A DNA stretch of 64,000 nucleotides from an uncultured Collinsella sp. GTDB taxonomy: Bacteria > Actinomycetota > Coriobacteriia > Coriobacteriales > Coriobacteriaceae. The stretch spans positions 4,515-68,514 of the forward strand of contig CATYDM010000007.1 of NCBI GenBank assembly GCA_958405195.1. Direction: 5' to 3'. Both the position numbers and the translations under genes were made by a program. Within the stretch, counting starts at the first letter, position 1, and the number at the start of each line of letters is the position of its first letter. Shown one piece after another: positions 7,481 to 18,677 of this stretch. The notes beneath the pieces are model-generated. The model was not told the DNA's origin. It did no database searches and saw nothing but the letters and a program-made list of their open reading frames with translations.

Positions 7481-7572
7481 GGGGCACCATTTAAATTAAG
7501 AAGCCCGTTACCCCCGCGGTGACGGGCTTTTTGCTACCGATATGCCGGGATTCGAACCCGGCAGGGTGCGGA
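7481..7572 (+). repeat. 92-bp direct repeat, copy 2
   Basis: Second perfect copy, 189 bases after the first. The 97-base spacer (7384-7480) is GC-rich, has no gene and differs from the flanks of either copy. Sequence to the right of this copy leads into the MITE-like element and the host gene glnN. Confidence 0.7.
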
Positions 7573-7596
7573 CCCCGGCATCATCGCAAAGCCAGC

Positions 7597-7811
7597 GGGT
7601 AAAAAATGGCAAATATGAGTACTGTTACCATTTTAGTTACAGCGATTTCATGCCTTCAGAAGGCGATTTAGCCGTCAGGCGTCCTACGGCGGAAAAATTG
7701 CAGACGTTTATCGGCTAAGTACTTGGACATATGTTGCGTAATACTGCATATTTTGTAAAAAGATAATGCTACAGGACTTGTGACAGTACTCATATTTGAC
7801 GTTTTTTGCCC
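7597..7811. mobile_element. MITE-like element with 29-bp terminal inverted repeats
   Basis: The ends 7597-7625 and 7783-7811 are inverted repeats with 26 of 29 matches; the inner CAAATATGAGTACTGT is perfect. The 215-bp interior is non-coding. It is markedly AT-rich against the surroundings. This is the layout of a non-autonomous transposon. No target duplication is obvious and no related transposase is in the window. Confidence 0.65.
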
Positions 7812-7870
7812 ACGACCCCTTATTACGTGGGCGAATCAGTTGCAAAACGGACTCCTAAACGTCCTTCGCA

Positions 7871-7905
7871 AACAAAAACCGGGGCCCACATGATGCGGAC
7901 CCCGG
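7871..7905 (-). terminator. Terminator of glnN
   Basis: On the minus strand CCGGGG and CCCCGG pair, extended by a partly paired inner arm, and are followed by TTTTTGTTT. It lies about 30 bases after the glnN stop. Confidence 0.75.
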
Positions 7906-7936
7906 CTCAATACCGTGACGATATGTCAGTTACGCT

Positions 7937-10024
<2,088 letters not shown>

Positions 10025-10103
10025 ACGGAACTCCCTTCGTATCGGCACCGCGTGAGAAGCGGTGTTGATTACTAACGAACGAGTCATAGCTTAGACTCGC
10101 CGT

Positions 10104-10141
10104 GTTTCCGCGACATTACCGTTATGTTGCTGTCGCGAAAC
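10104..10141 (-). promoter_or_regulatory. Dyad upstream of glnN (candidate operator)
   Basis: GTTTCCGCGACA and TGTCGCGAAAC form an inverted repeat (one extra base in one arm) around TTACCGTTATGTTGC, 80-117 bases before the glnN start. The GTnAC/GAAAC elements are reminiscent of nitrogen regulator sites, but the match is loose and the regulator is not in the window. Confidence 0.35.
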
Positions 10142-10450
10142 CAATCAATGAGGTTACCCTATCGAGGCGGCGTTGCCACCCTCAACAGCCAATCAACTGT
10201 ATAAATAGCAGACCTCTCCCCATGGTTTAAGGGTAGTCAATTTGGGATGGAGCTCTATTAACTGGTATTTTGCATCAGATACCAGTCTTTATAGTCCGTG
10301 CCCAGATTAGCCGCTCTGTTATAGATAAAGCCGATAGCAAGGCATCTTTGATTGGTATCCTCAAATAGCGAGTGAAACTCCACCGTGACACAGTGGTGCT
10401 GTAGAATCCTTACAACACATCACACTATTACGTATCTAGAGGAGCACGAT
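10142..10450. other. Divergent intergenic region glnN/metF with a hairpin
   Basis: No gene is supported. The only clear structure is ACTGGTAT paired with ATACCAGT (10261-10268 and 10279-10286, 10-nt loop). A TAGAAT box near 10403 could be the metF -10 hexamer but no good -35 is seen. No SAM or cobalamin riboswitch pattern was recognised. Confidence 0.4.
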
Positions 10451-11323
10451 ATGCGCGTCGACGAGGTTTTTAAGCAGGCAGCATCCCAGGGCACCGCACC
10501 CGTTTCGTTTGAGATGTTCCCGCCCAAGGGCGAGCTTACCCTCGACACGGCTCGCGAAGTGGCAGGCAATCTGTGCAAGCTTTCGCCGAGCTTTGTCTCG
10601 GTCACCTGCTCGGCTGGCGGCTCGGGCAACGGCGCCACCACCGCCCCCATCGCGCATATGATTACGAGCGAATTCGATACACCCTCGGTGGCACACCTTA
10701 CCTGCGTGGGCCGCTCGCACGCCGATATCGCCGCCAAGATCGACGAGTATCGCACCGCCGGCGTGGAAAACATCCTGGCCCTGCGTGGCGATCTCCCTGC
10801 CGGCGCGACCGAGGACGACAAGCCCGCCTCGGACTACGCCTACGCCCGCGACCTCATCCCCGAGCTCGTCGACGCCGGCTTTTGCGTGGGCGCCGCAGCC
10901 TACCCCGAGGGCCACATTGCCTGTGAGGATCTCAACCTCTCGGTCGAACACCTCAAGCAAAAACAGGACGCTGGCGCGAGCTTCTTTGTGACGCAGCTCT
11001 TCTTTGATAACGAGTGCTTCTACCGTTTTCGCGAGCTTGCCGACAAGGCCGGCATCACCGTGCCCATTACCGCGGGCATCATGCCGTTTATGGGCAAGTC
11101 ACAGATCAGCCGCATGGTCTTTATGTGCGGCGCGTCGCTGCCCTCCCCCGTCATCAAGATTCTCGCCAAGTACGAGAATGACCCCGAGAGCCTGCAGGCA
11201 GCTGGTGTAGATTATGCAGCCCGCCAGCTTTGCGACCTCAAGGAGCACGGCGCCGACGGCCTGCACCTGTACACTATGAACCGTCCTGCGATCGCCGCGA
11301 CCATTATGGAGCGCCTGGGGTAA
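10451..11323 (+). CDS. metF: Methylenetetrahydrofolate reductase
   Basis: 290 residues; the ATG at 10451 follows GAGGAG by seven bases. Seen: SFEMFPPKGE near the N-terminus, SVTCSAGGSGN, the FAD/folate strand ILALRGDLP, and FVTQLFFDNECFYRF, all typical of the MTHFR TIM barrel. It reduces 5,10-methylene- to 5-methyl-tetrahydrofolate, the methyl donor for MetH. Its stop overlaps the next start (TAATG), so it is coupled to the reactivation protein, and metH lies further down the same strand beyond an inserted restriction-modification pair. Confidence 0.95.
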   Translation: MRVDEVFKQAASQGTAPVSFEMFPPKGELTLDTAREVAGNLCKLSPSFVSVTCSAGGSGNGATTAPIAHMITSEFDTPSVAHLTCVGRSHADIAAKIDEYRTAGVENILALRGDLPAGATEDDKPASDYAYARDLIPELVDAGFCVGAAAYPEGHIACEDLNLSVEHLKQKQDAGASFFVTQLFFDNECFYRFRELADKAGITVPITAGIMPFMGKSQISRMVFMCGASLPSPVIKILAKYENDPESLQAAGVDYAARQLCDLKEHGADGLHLYTMNRPAIAATIMERLG

Positions 11324-12114
11324 TGGAAAAACCGCACATCGATACAACCGCTGTCGAAGTGCCGGCCGACCTTGCGTCGCCGGCGCTTTACCGTGTCGAT
11401 GCTGCGCACCATCCCCGTGTCGACCGTGCCGAGATGCTGCGGTATCTGGGTTACGGCGGCCAGCAGATCGAGCCCGAACTGTCACGACGTATTGAGCTTG
11501 TGGTCGAGCGTCTGGAATTGGACATTGAGCCCCGTGGCGTGCGCCGCGTGTTTGCCGTCGATGCCACGGGTGTGGACGAGCAGGGAGAACCTTGCATTCG
11601 CCTGGTCGGCACCAACGTTGAGCTGCGCGGTCGCGATATCTATCGACATCTCAAAGATGCCCGCTTTGCCGCGCTCATGGCATGTACCCTCGGCATGGAC
11701 GCCGAGCGTCGCCTGCGCACCACGGGAGCCCAACATCCCCTGGAGGGCGCCGTGCTCGACGCCGCGTGCTCCGCTTACGTGGAAGCCGCCGTTGAGCAAA
11801 TGGACCAGCAGGTCAAGACGGACGCCGCCGTTCATGGGCTCGCCGGCAACTGGCGCTTTAGTCCCGGCTACGGCGACTGCCCGCTCTCGGCCCAGCGCTC
11901 AATCGTGGCTGCGCTCAACGCCACGCGGCTCATCGGGCTTACCGTCACACCCACCAGCCTACTCATGCCCACCAAGAGCGTGACCGCGGTGATCGGCCTG
12001 TTCGAAGGCGAAGTCCACGACGCCCAAAGCCGCCCCACCTGCAATATCTGCCGCATGCGCGAGCACTGCCGCTTCCGCGCCGCCCACACCACCTGCTATT
12101 CGCATTCTGAATAA
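11323..12114 (+). CDS. Stand-alone methionine synthase reactivation-domain protein
   Basis: 263 residues starting at the ATG that overlaps the metF stop. The region RFSPGYGDCPLSAQ, followed by LNATRLIGLTVTPTSLLMPTKS, is the signature of the C-terminal AdoMet-binding reactivation domain of cobalamin-dependent methionine synthase; a Cys-rich tail follows (CNICRMREHC). The MetH encoded at 14344-16917 ends after its B12 domain and lacks this module, so this protein probably reductively remethylates its cob(II)alamin in trans (inference from domain content). The Cys-rich C-terminus may bind metal or act in electron transfer (speculative). Confidence 0.85.
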   Translation: MEKPHIDTTAVEVPADLASPALYRVDAAHHPRVDRAEMLRYLGYGGQQIEPELSRRIELVVERLELDIEPRGVRRVFAVDATGVDEQGEPCIRLVGTNVELRGRDIYRHLKDARFAALMACTLGMDAERRLRTTGAQHPLEGAVLDAACSAYVEAAVEQMDQQVKTDAAVHGLAGNWRFSPGYGDCPLSAQRSIVAALNATRLIGLTVTPTSLLMPTKSVTAVIGLFEGEVHDAQSRPTCNICRMREHCRFRAAHTTCYSHSE

Positions 12115-12223
12115 AATGTCAATTGATGGCACGGTATCGAGGGAATCTCATCCGTATGTAAGCGGATGTCCTCACAAACAAGTACCATTAGATGCCAAAT
12201 AACAACTATCTGAAAGCCAGTAC

Positions 12224-13384
12224 ATGCACAACATTCTGCAGTTCTCGCCACAACTAACCGCGCTTGAGTTTTTTTCAGGCATTGGCTTGGCTCGTGCCGG
12301 CATGGCAAAAGCCGGAATCAAAACAATCTGGGCAAATGACATAGACCATACTAAATGCGCCATGTACAGCCAGTGTTGGGGCGATGAACATCTAGTCGAG
12401 CAGGATGTTCACACACTCGACCCCGACCTAATACCCCAAGCCGACATCGCATGGGCGTCAAGCCCTTGCACAAACTTATCTCTCGCGGGAAACAGGGAGG
12501 GACTTATCTCTGGCAAAGAGTCCAGTGCGTTCTTTGGCTTTATTAAGGCCATCGAAGGAATGAGCGATCGTGCCCCGCGGGCACTTGTTCTCGAAAATGT
12601 CATCGGCCTTGCCACGTCTAATAACAGTGATGACTTTAGACTCGTTTGCCAGGAATTTAATCGTTTAGGCTATTCATGCGACGCCTATTTTATCGATGCA
12701 CGGCACTGGCTTCCCCAGTCACGCCCCCGCATGTTTGTCGTCGGATTAAAAAACCCTCTTCCCAACAGCCGACTCGATTCCTCGCTTCGACCTGAAAAGG
12801 TCTCCTGGATTCACTCCGACCCTTCACTCATTACGCACGTCTCTCACCTAAACGAACCGAGCCCACTTCGCATGAGGGGCCTTGCAACGGTTGTTGAAAA
12901 TATTCCCGAGGACGACAAGCGTTGGTGGAACAAAAACCAGGTGCAAGCATTTATCGACTCACTTGCACCGCATCAAGCAGAGCGCCTTCAGCGCTTCTTA
13001 AATGCCAAAGAAAAAATTGTTCGCACTGCTTACCGTCGCACGCGATCGGGCGTTGTGCGCTGGGAAATCCGTGAAGAAGAAATTGCCGGATGTCTAAGAA
13101 CGGCTCGCGGCGGCTCATCAAGACAGGCAGTCGTTATATGCGAAAACGGAAAGATAGAAGTTCGCTGGATGACTGGAACTGAATATGCCCGTCTCCAAGG
13201 TGCTGACTCATGTCAGTTTAGCGGCTTCTCGGATGCTCAGATTCGCTACGCATTCGGCGATGCGGTTGCCGTGCCAGTTGTCACTTGGCTTATAAAAAAT
13301 GCAGTCAAACCCGCGCTTATGTCTTCAAGGAACGGAGTGAACAATAATGGAAATGACCAATTGCTCCTTGAGCGAGCCCGATAA
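12224..13384 (+). CDS. DNA cytosine-5 methyltransferase (type II RM)
   Basis: 386 residues. Motif I is LEFFSGIGLARAGM (about 12-25), motif IV with the catalytic Cys is SSPCTNLSLAG (about 79-89), motif VI is LENVIGL (about 122-128), motif VIII RRTRSGVVRW, and the C-terminal motifs IX-X include RLQGADSCQFSGF and YAFGDAVAVPVV. It methylates cytosine in a specific DNA sequence not deducible here. It overlaps the following nuclease gene by 38 bases. The pair is more AT-rich and uses less biased codons than the met genes on both sides, a sign of transfer. Confidence 0.93.
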   Translation: MHNILQFSPQLTALEFFSGIGLARAGMAKAGIKTIWANDIDHTKCAMYSQCWGDEHLVEQDVHTLDPDLIPQADIAWASSPCTNLSLAGNREGLISGKESSAFFGFIKAIEGMSDRAPRALVLENVIGLATSNNSDDFRLVCQEFNRLGYSCDAYFIDARHWLPQSRPRMFVVGLKNPLPNSRLDSSLRPEKVSWIHSDPSLITHVSHLNEPSPLRMRGLATVVENIPEDDKRWWNKNQVQAFIDSLAPHQAERLQRFLNAKEKIVRTAYRRTRSGVVRWEIREEEIAGCLRTARGGSSRQAVVICENGKIEVRWMTGTEYARLQGADSCQFSGFSDAQIRYAFGDAVAVPVVTWLIKNAVKPALMSSRNGVNNNGNDQLLLERAR

Positions 13385-14360
13385 AGGTATCTTGGATGCC
13401 ATTGAACTCTGGTACGAATCCAAGCGCAACAAGCGAGGCAATGTCAACCGTAACGTTATGGCGGTTGGCATAGGCATAAGCGAGCTGCTGCAAAACCGTT
13501 TTCCGCTCACCGACGATTATGTGCAATCGGACAAGGGGAGCCAAGTACGAGGCCTAAGTGGAGCATGCATCAAAACAGTTTTAGCCAGACATGGGGAAAC
13601 GCGTGCCTTCGCGTCAGAGGGCGGCAGAACCTCACGCGGCACACTCCCGATGGCGCTTGAGCTTGCCACAATTATCAACTCTGCCCTACCCAGTGACATT
13701 TGCGAAGACACTCGTCTTGAAGCTGCGAATGCAATCGCCAATTTCTTCGTCGAGCGAATCCAGGTCGATTTCTTTAACCGGCAGAGAATCAAAGTCGAAA
13801 TCGATCTTCAAAAACCAATTTCTGTCATTGTCGATGATATCCTAGCCGAAGCAAGCCTACGGTCCGATAAGCCAACGGGTACCGTCGCACAGCACCTGGT
13901 AGGTGCAAAACTAGAGATGTTATTTCCAACCATAGAAATCGGAAAGGACAACTCAAACGCCGCCGACCAGCAGACAGACCGTTCTGGCGATTTCCAAATC
14001 AATGATGCTGCATTTCATGTGACTGTATCGCCAATGGCCAAATTGACCGATCGATGCCGAGATAACATTCGAAATGGCATTCGGCCCATCGTCGTTGTCC
14101 CCCACGATATAGTTTCCTTCGCTTACGGACTGTTCGAAAGTGAGGGACTCGGCAATCGCGTACAGGTTATCGCGCTCGAATCGTTTATCGGCATCAATAT
14201 TGAAGAGTTATCGTTCTACAAGCGAGGCCTAATTCGATTAAATGTCGCACGGCTTCTTGCCCACTACAACAAGCGAATCGAAGATATCGAGCCCGACAAA
14301 TCTCTTCAAATAGAAATTCCTCAGTGGGCTCTAGACGAAATGGATGCACATGGCGAATAG
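13347..14360 (+). CDS. DUF4928-type putative restriction endonuclease
   Basis: 337 residues, ATG preceded by GGAGTG and overlapping the methyltransferase gene. The central section GTVAQHLVGAKLEMLFP then DQQTDRSGDFQINDAAFHVTVSP (about residues 175-230) matches my recollection of DUF4928 proteins, which accompany C5 methyltransferases. Asp-x-Asp/Gln and the GDF-x-I-x-D arrangement could be a nuclease core of the PD-(D/E)XK type. Restriction activity is inferred from the partner and not shown by the sequence alone. It ends overlapping the metH start, so the module was inserted without visible loss of metH. Confidence 0.7.
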   Translation: MEMTNCSLSEPDKGILDAIELWYESKRNKRGNVNRNVMAVGIGISELLQNRFPLTDDYVQSDKGSQVRGLSGACIKTVLARHGETRAFASEGGRTSRGTLPMALELATIINSALPSDICEDTRLEAANAIANFFVERIQVDFFNRQRIKVEIDLQKPISVIVDDILAEASLRSDKPTGTVAQHLVGAKLEMLFPTIEIGKDNSNAADQQTDRSGDFQINDAAFHVTVSPMAKLTDRCRDNIRNGIRPIVVVPHDIVSFAYGLFESEGLGNRVQVIALESFIGINIEELSFYKRGLIRLNVARLLAHYNKRIEDIEPDKSLQIEIPQWALDEMDAHGE

Positions 14361-16917
14361 CTCAAACATACTTATCACTCATGATCTGGACGGTGCCGCG
14401 CTGGCGGCACCCGTTGATGCCGCACGCCGTAATGGCGCTGCATACAAGACGCGCACGATCGACGATCTGCGCATTAAGGACGATCGCCTGCGCGCCGCCA
14501 TCGAGGGCACGGGGCACCTGCTGTTCGACGGCGGCATGGGCACCATGTTGCAGGCCGCTGGCATGAAGGCGGGCGCCCTGCCCGAGCTGCTCAACTTTGA
14601 GGAACCCCAGGTTATCACCGATATCCAACGTCAATATGTCGAGGCCGGCTGCGACGTGATTACCGCCAACACCTTTGGCGCCAATGCCCACAAGCTCGAC
14701 GGTGCCGCCACCGTGGCAGACGTCTTTGCCGTGGCCGTCGCCTGTGCCCGCGCGGCCGGCGCCCGCTACGTCGCCGGCGACATCGGCCCCATCGGCGCAC
14801 TGCTTCGTCCCTTAGGCACCCTCAGCTTCGACGAGGCCTATGACCTCTTTGCCGAGGAAGTGCGCGCAGGCGTCGCCGCGGGTGTGGACCTCTTTATTAT
14901 CGAGACTATGACCGACCTGGCCGAGATCAAGGCGGCCGTCCTCGCCTGCCGCGAGAACTCCGACCTGCCCGTCTTTGCCACCATGACCTTCGAGGAAGAC
15001 GGTCGCACCTTCCTGGGAACGAGTCCCGAGGTCGCCGCCATCACGCTCGACGCCATCGGTGCCGACGTTTTGGGCATCAACTGCAGCCAAGGACCGGCCG
15101 AGCTCCGAGGACTCGCCGCACGTATGCTCACCGTTACCGACAAGCCCGTTATGGTGCAGGCTAATGCAGGACTCCCCCATGTAGACGACGACGGCAACAC
15201 CGTCTTTGATATCCAAGCCCCCGAATACGCCGAGGCCGTCGCCGGCATGATCGCCGACGGTGTGAGCGTCGTGGGCGGTTGCTGCGGCACCACGCCGGCG
15301 CACATGGCGGTCTTGCGCACGATTATCGACAACCACACGCCCAGCCCGCGCCACCGCAAGCCCAGTATGTCGGTCACGAGCGCCCAAACGGTCGTGGACC
15401 TTCCCTGCGACGGCCACAAGATCGCCGTCATCGGCGAGCGCATCAACCCCACCGGCAAAAAGCGCCTGCAGCAGGCCCTGCGCGACGGCGACCTGGACTA
15501 CGTTGTGAGCCAGGGCATCAGCCAGCAGGAACAGGGCGCCGACATTCTGGACGTCAACGTGGGCCTGCCCGAGATCGACGAGGTCAAGATCATCCAACAG
15601 GCGACCGAACAGCTCCAGGGCTCCACGCTGCTGCCGCTGCAGATCGACTCCACCGACCCCGCAGCCGTCGAGGCCGCCGTGCGCCGCTACGCCGGCAAGC
15701 CCATCATCAACTCGGTCAATGGCAAGCAGCAGATCATGGATGAGATCTTTCCGCTGGTCGCCCACTACGGCACCAACGTTGTCGGCCTTACGCTCGACGA
15801 AGGCGGCATCCCCGATACCGCCGAGGCTCGCTTCGCCATCGCCGAGCGCATCGTGGCCGAGGCTGCCCGCTACGGCATCGGACCGGACCGCATCCTCATC
15901 GACTGCCTGGTCATGACCGCCTCGACCAATCAACGCCAGGCCGAGCAGATCCTACGCGCCATGTCCCTGTGCAAGGAACGCCTGGGCGTTAAATGCGCAC
16001 TCGGCGTGTCGAACATCAGCTTTGGCCTGCCTGCCCGCCCGCTGCTGGGCTCGGTCTTTTTGGCCGCCGCTTTTGGCGCGGGCCTGGACGCCCCCATCAT
16101 GAACCCGGGTTCCAAGCGCTTTATGGATACCGTCTACAGTTATCGTGTGTTGAGCGTTGAGGACGAGGGCTCGACCGGATACATCGAGCGCTACGCCGGC
16201 TGGACCGATCCGTATAAGATCGCCGCAAACCCGGCAGCAGCTCAGGCCGCATCGACCGACGCCGCGCCCGCTGCTGGCACCGCCGGCGCCGACGGCAACG
16301 ACGACCCCATCCGCCACATGGTCGTCTCGGGCCGCAAAGGCGAGATCGCTGCCGAAACCGAGCGTCTGCTGGCAGACCACGACGCCATGGGCCTCATCAA
16401 CAATCACTTTATCCCCGCCCTCGACGAGGTTGGCGTCCTCTTTGACCAGGGCAAGTTCTTCTTGCCGCAGCTTATGGCCTCGGCCGAGGCCGCACGCGTG
16501 GGCTTCGACACCATCAAGCGCCTGATGCCCGCCGGCGAGATTGCCGACAAGGGCAAGATCTGCGTGGCCACCGTCAAGGGCGACATCCACGATATTGGCA
16601 AGAACATCGTCAAAATGCTGCTCGACAACTACGGCTACACCGTCTTTGACCTGGGCCGCGACGTCGATCCGCAAGAGGTGCTCAAGACCGTCAAGGAGCG
16701 TGACATTAAGCTCGTCGGCCTCTCGGCGCTTATGACCACCACCGTCGTGGCCATGGAGGAGACCATCAAGCTGCTTCATACTGAGGTGCCGGGCGTCAAG
16801 ATCATCGTAGGCGGCGCCGTACTCACCCCCGAATACGCCAAGCAGATCGGCGCGGACTACTACGCCAAGGACGCCGCCGAAAGCGCTCGTATCGCCGAAG
16901 AGGTCTTTGGGCAGTAA
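14344..16917 (+). CDS. metH: Cobalamin-dependent methionine synthase without reactivation domain
   Basis: 857 residues. Homocysteine domain from about residue 58 (LLFDGGMGTMLQAAG) with zinc ligands in GINCSQGP and GGCCGTTPAH; pterin domain from about 360 (IGERINPTGKK, DVNVGLPEID); helical cap and B12 domain with GDIHDIGKN near 747-755 (His ligand of cobalt) and the terminal ADYYAKDAAES. The protein ends there, about 350 residues short of E. coli MetH, because the AdoMet domain is encoded separately at 11323-12114. About 57 residues of uncharacterised extension precede the first domain. ATG 14344 or 14350 could be used; no strong ribosome site is seen, which may reflect replacement of the original upstream sequence by the RM genes. 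Confidence 0.93.
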   Translation: MHMANSSNILITHDLDGAALAAPVDAARRNGAAYKTRTIDDLRIKDDRLRAAIEGTGHLLFDGGMGTMLQAAGMKAGALPELLNFEEPQVITDIQRQYVEAGCDVITANTFGANAHKLDGAATVADVFAVAVACARAAGARYVAGDIGPIGALLRPLGTLSFDEAYDLFAEEVRAGVAAGVDLFIIETMTDLAEIKAAVLACRENSDLPVFATMTFEEDGRTFLGTSPEVAAITLDAIGADVLGINCSQGPAELRGLAARMLTVTDKPVMVQANAGLPHVDDDGNTVFDIQAPEYAEAVAGMIADGVSVVGGCCGTTPAHMAVLRTIIDNHTPSPRHRKPSMSVTSAQTVVDLPCDGHKIAVIGERINPTGKKRLQQALRDGDLDYVVSQGISQQEQGADILDVNVGLPEIDEVKIIQQATEQLQGSTLLPLQIDSTDPAAVEAAVRRYAGKPIINSVNGKQQIMDEIFPLVAHYGTNVVGLTLDEGGIPDTAEARFAIAERIVAEAARYGIGPDRILIDCLVMTASTNQRQAEQILRAMSLCKERLGVKCALGVSNISFGLPARPLLGSVFLAAAFGAGLDAPIMNPGSKRFMDTVYSYRVLSVEDEGSTGYIERYAGWTDPYKIAANPAAAQAASTDAAPAAGTAGADGNDDPIRHMVVSGRKGEIAAETERLLADHDAMGLINNHFIPALDEVGVLFDQGKFFLPQLMASAEAARVGFDTIKRLMPAGEIADKGKICVATVKGDIHDIGKNIVKMLLDNYGYTVFDLGRDVDPQEVLKTVKERDIKLVGLSALMTTTVVAMEETIKLLHTEVPGVKIIVGGAVLTPEYAKQIGADYYAKDAAESARIAEEVFGQ

Positions 16918-16942
16918 CACAACGGAAACAACCGAGCACCAA

Positions 16943-16980
16943 AACGTGCCGCATGCGCCACTTGGCACGTGCGGCACGTT
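16943..16980 (+). terminator. Strong hairpin after metH
   Basis: AACGTGCCGCA and TGCGGCACGTT pair perfectly (11 bp) around a 16-nt loop, 26 bases after the metH stop. It is followed by AGAATAGATAAG rather than a clean T-run, so termination may be partial. Confidence 0.55.
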
Positions 16981-17025
16981 AGAATAGATAAGACTATGCT
17001 CGTTTTGGCAGATAGGAGCGCAAGG

Positions 17026-18390
17026 ATGGCGATCACGCCCGCAGAAATCGCGGAAACCCGCGGCATGGTTGAGGAGCAGAACCTCGACATCAGGACCATC
17101 ACCATGGGTGTTTCGCTCATGGGTTGCGGCGACGAGAACCTCGACCGCATGTGCACGAAGATCTACGACCACGTGACGCACACGGCTGAGCATCTGGTCG
17201 AGACCGCCGAGAACCTCGAGCGCGAGTACGGTATCCCCATCGTCAACAAGCGCGTTTCCGTCACCCCGGTGGCGCAGATTGCCGCGTGCTGCAAGGATGA
17301 GGACCTCACCCCCATCGCGCATGCCCTCGACCGCGCGGCCGAGACGCTCGGCATCGACTACCTGGGCGGCTTCTCCGCGCTCGTCCAGAAGGGCATCGGC
17401 GACGCCGACCGCCGCGTCATCCAGTCCATCCCCCAGGCGCTCGCCACCACGAGCCGCGTCTGCTCCAGCGTCAACGTCGCCAGCCTGCGCGCCGGTATCA
17501 ACATGGACGCCGTGCTTATGGCCGCCCAGACCATCATCGATGCCGCTAAACTCACGGCCGACCAGGATTCCGTTGGCGCGTCCAAGTTTGTCTGCTTTGC
17601 CAATATGGTCGAGGACTCCCCGTTTATGGCGGGCGCCGTCCACGGCGGTGGCGAGGCCGACGCCGTCATCAACGTAGGCGTCTCGGGCCCCGGCGTTATG
17701 GCCGCAGCCCTGGAGACGCTGCCCGATTCCGCATCGATGATGGAGGTCGCCGAGAAGATTAAGCAGACCGCCTTTAAGATCACCCGTGCCGGCGAGCTCA
17801 TGAGCCGTGAGGCAGCCCGCCGTCTGGGTGTCGAGAAAGGCATTGTCGACCTGTCGCTGGCTCCCACACCCGCCATCGGCGACTCCGTCGCGCGCATCCT
17901 CGAGATTATCGGCGTGGGCACCTGCGGTGGCCCGGGCACGACCTGTGCGCTCGCCATGCTCAACGATGCCGTCAAGAAGGGCGGCGTCATGGCCAGCTCC
18001 AGCGTGGGCGGTCTCTCCGGCGCCTTTATCCCCGTGTCCGAGGACGCCGGCATGATCGCCGCCGTCGAAGCCGGCGCGCTTTCGCTTGAGAAGCTCGAGG
18101 CCATGACCTGTGTGTGCTCCGTCGGCCTGGACATGATCGCCATCCCCGGCGACACCCCGGTCGAGACCATCGCCGGCATCATCGCCGACGAGATGGCCAT
18201 CGGCGTCATCAACAACAAGACCACGGCCGTCCGCGTGATCCCCGCCATCGGCAAGGGCGTGGGCGACTGCGTCGAGTACGGCGGCCTGTTCGGCCGTGCG
18301 CCCATCATGCCGGTGAACCCCAACGCCGGCACCGTGCTTGCCCACCGCGGTGGACGCTTCCCGGCGCCGCTGAACTCGCTGAAGAACTAG
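17026..18390 (+). CDS. UPF0210 / PFL family protein (DUF711)
   Basis: 454 residues from the ATG at 17026, preceded by AGGAGCGCAAGG. Features of the UPF0210 family: an early [20 protein letters not shown], a run of conserved glycine-rich loops ([36 protein letters not shown]) and [20 protein letters not shown]. The fold is related to glycyl-radical (PFL) enzymes but the biochemical role is unknown. The small ACT-domain gene that usually precedes it in other genomes is not present here. It ends 17 bases before a long inverted repeat. Confidence 0.9.
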   Translation: MAITPAEIAETRGMVEEQNLDIRTITMGVSLMGCGDENLDRMCTKIYDHVTHTAEHLVETAENLEREYGIPIVNKRVSVTPVAQIAACCKDEDLTPIAHALDRAAETLGIDYLGGFSALVQKGIGDADRRVIQSIPQALATTSRVCSSVNVASLRAGINMDAVLMAAQTIIDAAKLTADQDSVGASKFVCFANMVEDSPFMAGAVHGGGEADAVINVGVSGPGVMAAALETLPDSASMMEVAEKIKQTAFKITRAGELMSREAARRLGVEKGIVDLSLAPTPAIGDSVARILEIIGVGTCGGPGTTCALAMLNDAVKKGGVMASSSVGGLSGAFIPVSEDAGMIAAVEAGALSLEKLEAMTCVCSVGLDMIAIPGDTPVETIAGIIADEMAIGVINNKTTAVRVIPAIGKGVGDCVEYGGLFGRAPIMPVNPNAGTVLAHRGGRFPAPLNSLKN

Positions 18391-18407
18391 CTGAGGGGGA
18401 CTGGCGA

Positions 18408-18509
18408 GGAGCCCCGGGGAGGGCAAATATATAAGGTCGCCTGCTCGAACAGTCCTGACTCGTACGGAACTCGCGATCGACCTTATATATTTGCCCTCCC
18501 CGGGGCTCC
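18408..18509. repeat. Perfect 32-bp inverted repeat element (family C, copy 1)
   Basis: Arms 18408-18439 and 18478-18509 are perfect inverted repeats of 32 bases, each with the GC end GGAGCCCCGGGGAGGG at the outside and an AT-rich AATATATAAGG part inside; the spacer is 38 bases. No T-run follows. The GC-rich end resembles that of the element at 40088-40226, so both are placed in one family (inference). Confidence 0.85.
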
Positions 18510-18677
18510 CGCACAACGGGACCTCGGTTGGGTTCTATCCCGGTTGCAGTTGCTTCGCTCCTGCACCACTTGACTGGTGCGGTGGTTTGGCGTTGGAACG
18601 GTTCTTTTTCTGATATATGCTGGTTGCGGCTCTTCTTTTTGGGGGGAGTCGCTTTTTTGTTGCTAGGAGGTTGGCCC

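Noticed and set aside
7240..7572. Complete tRNA gene at the prophage border
   Set aside because: A T-arm and CACCA-like end are visible, but no cloverleaf with acceptor and anticodon stems could be built on either strand.
10142..10450. Riboswitch controlling metF
   Set aside because: The only hairpin is simple, with no conserved SAM or cobalamin core recognised.
15952..18516. Open frame on the minus strand across metH and the UPF0210 gene (854 codons)
   Set aside because: Spans two convincing plus-strand genes; GC-rich codon bias makes such shadows common.
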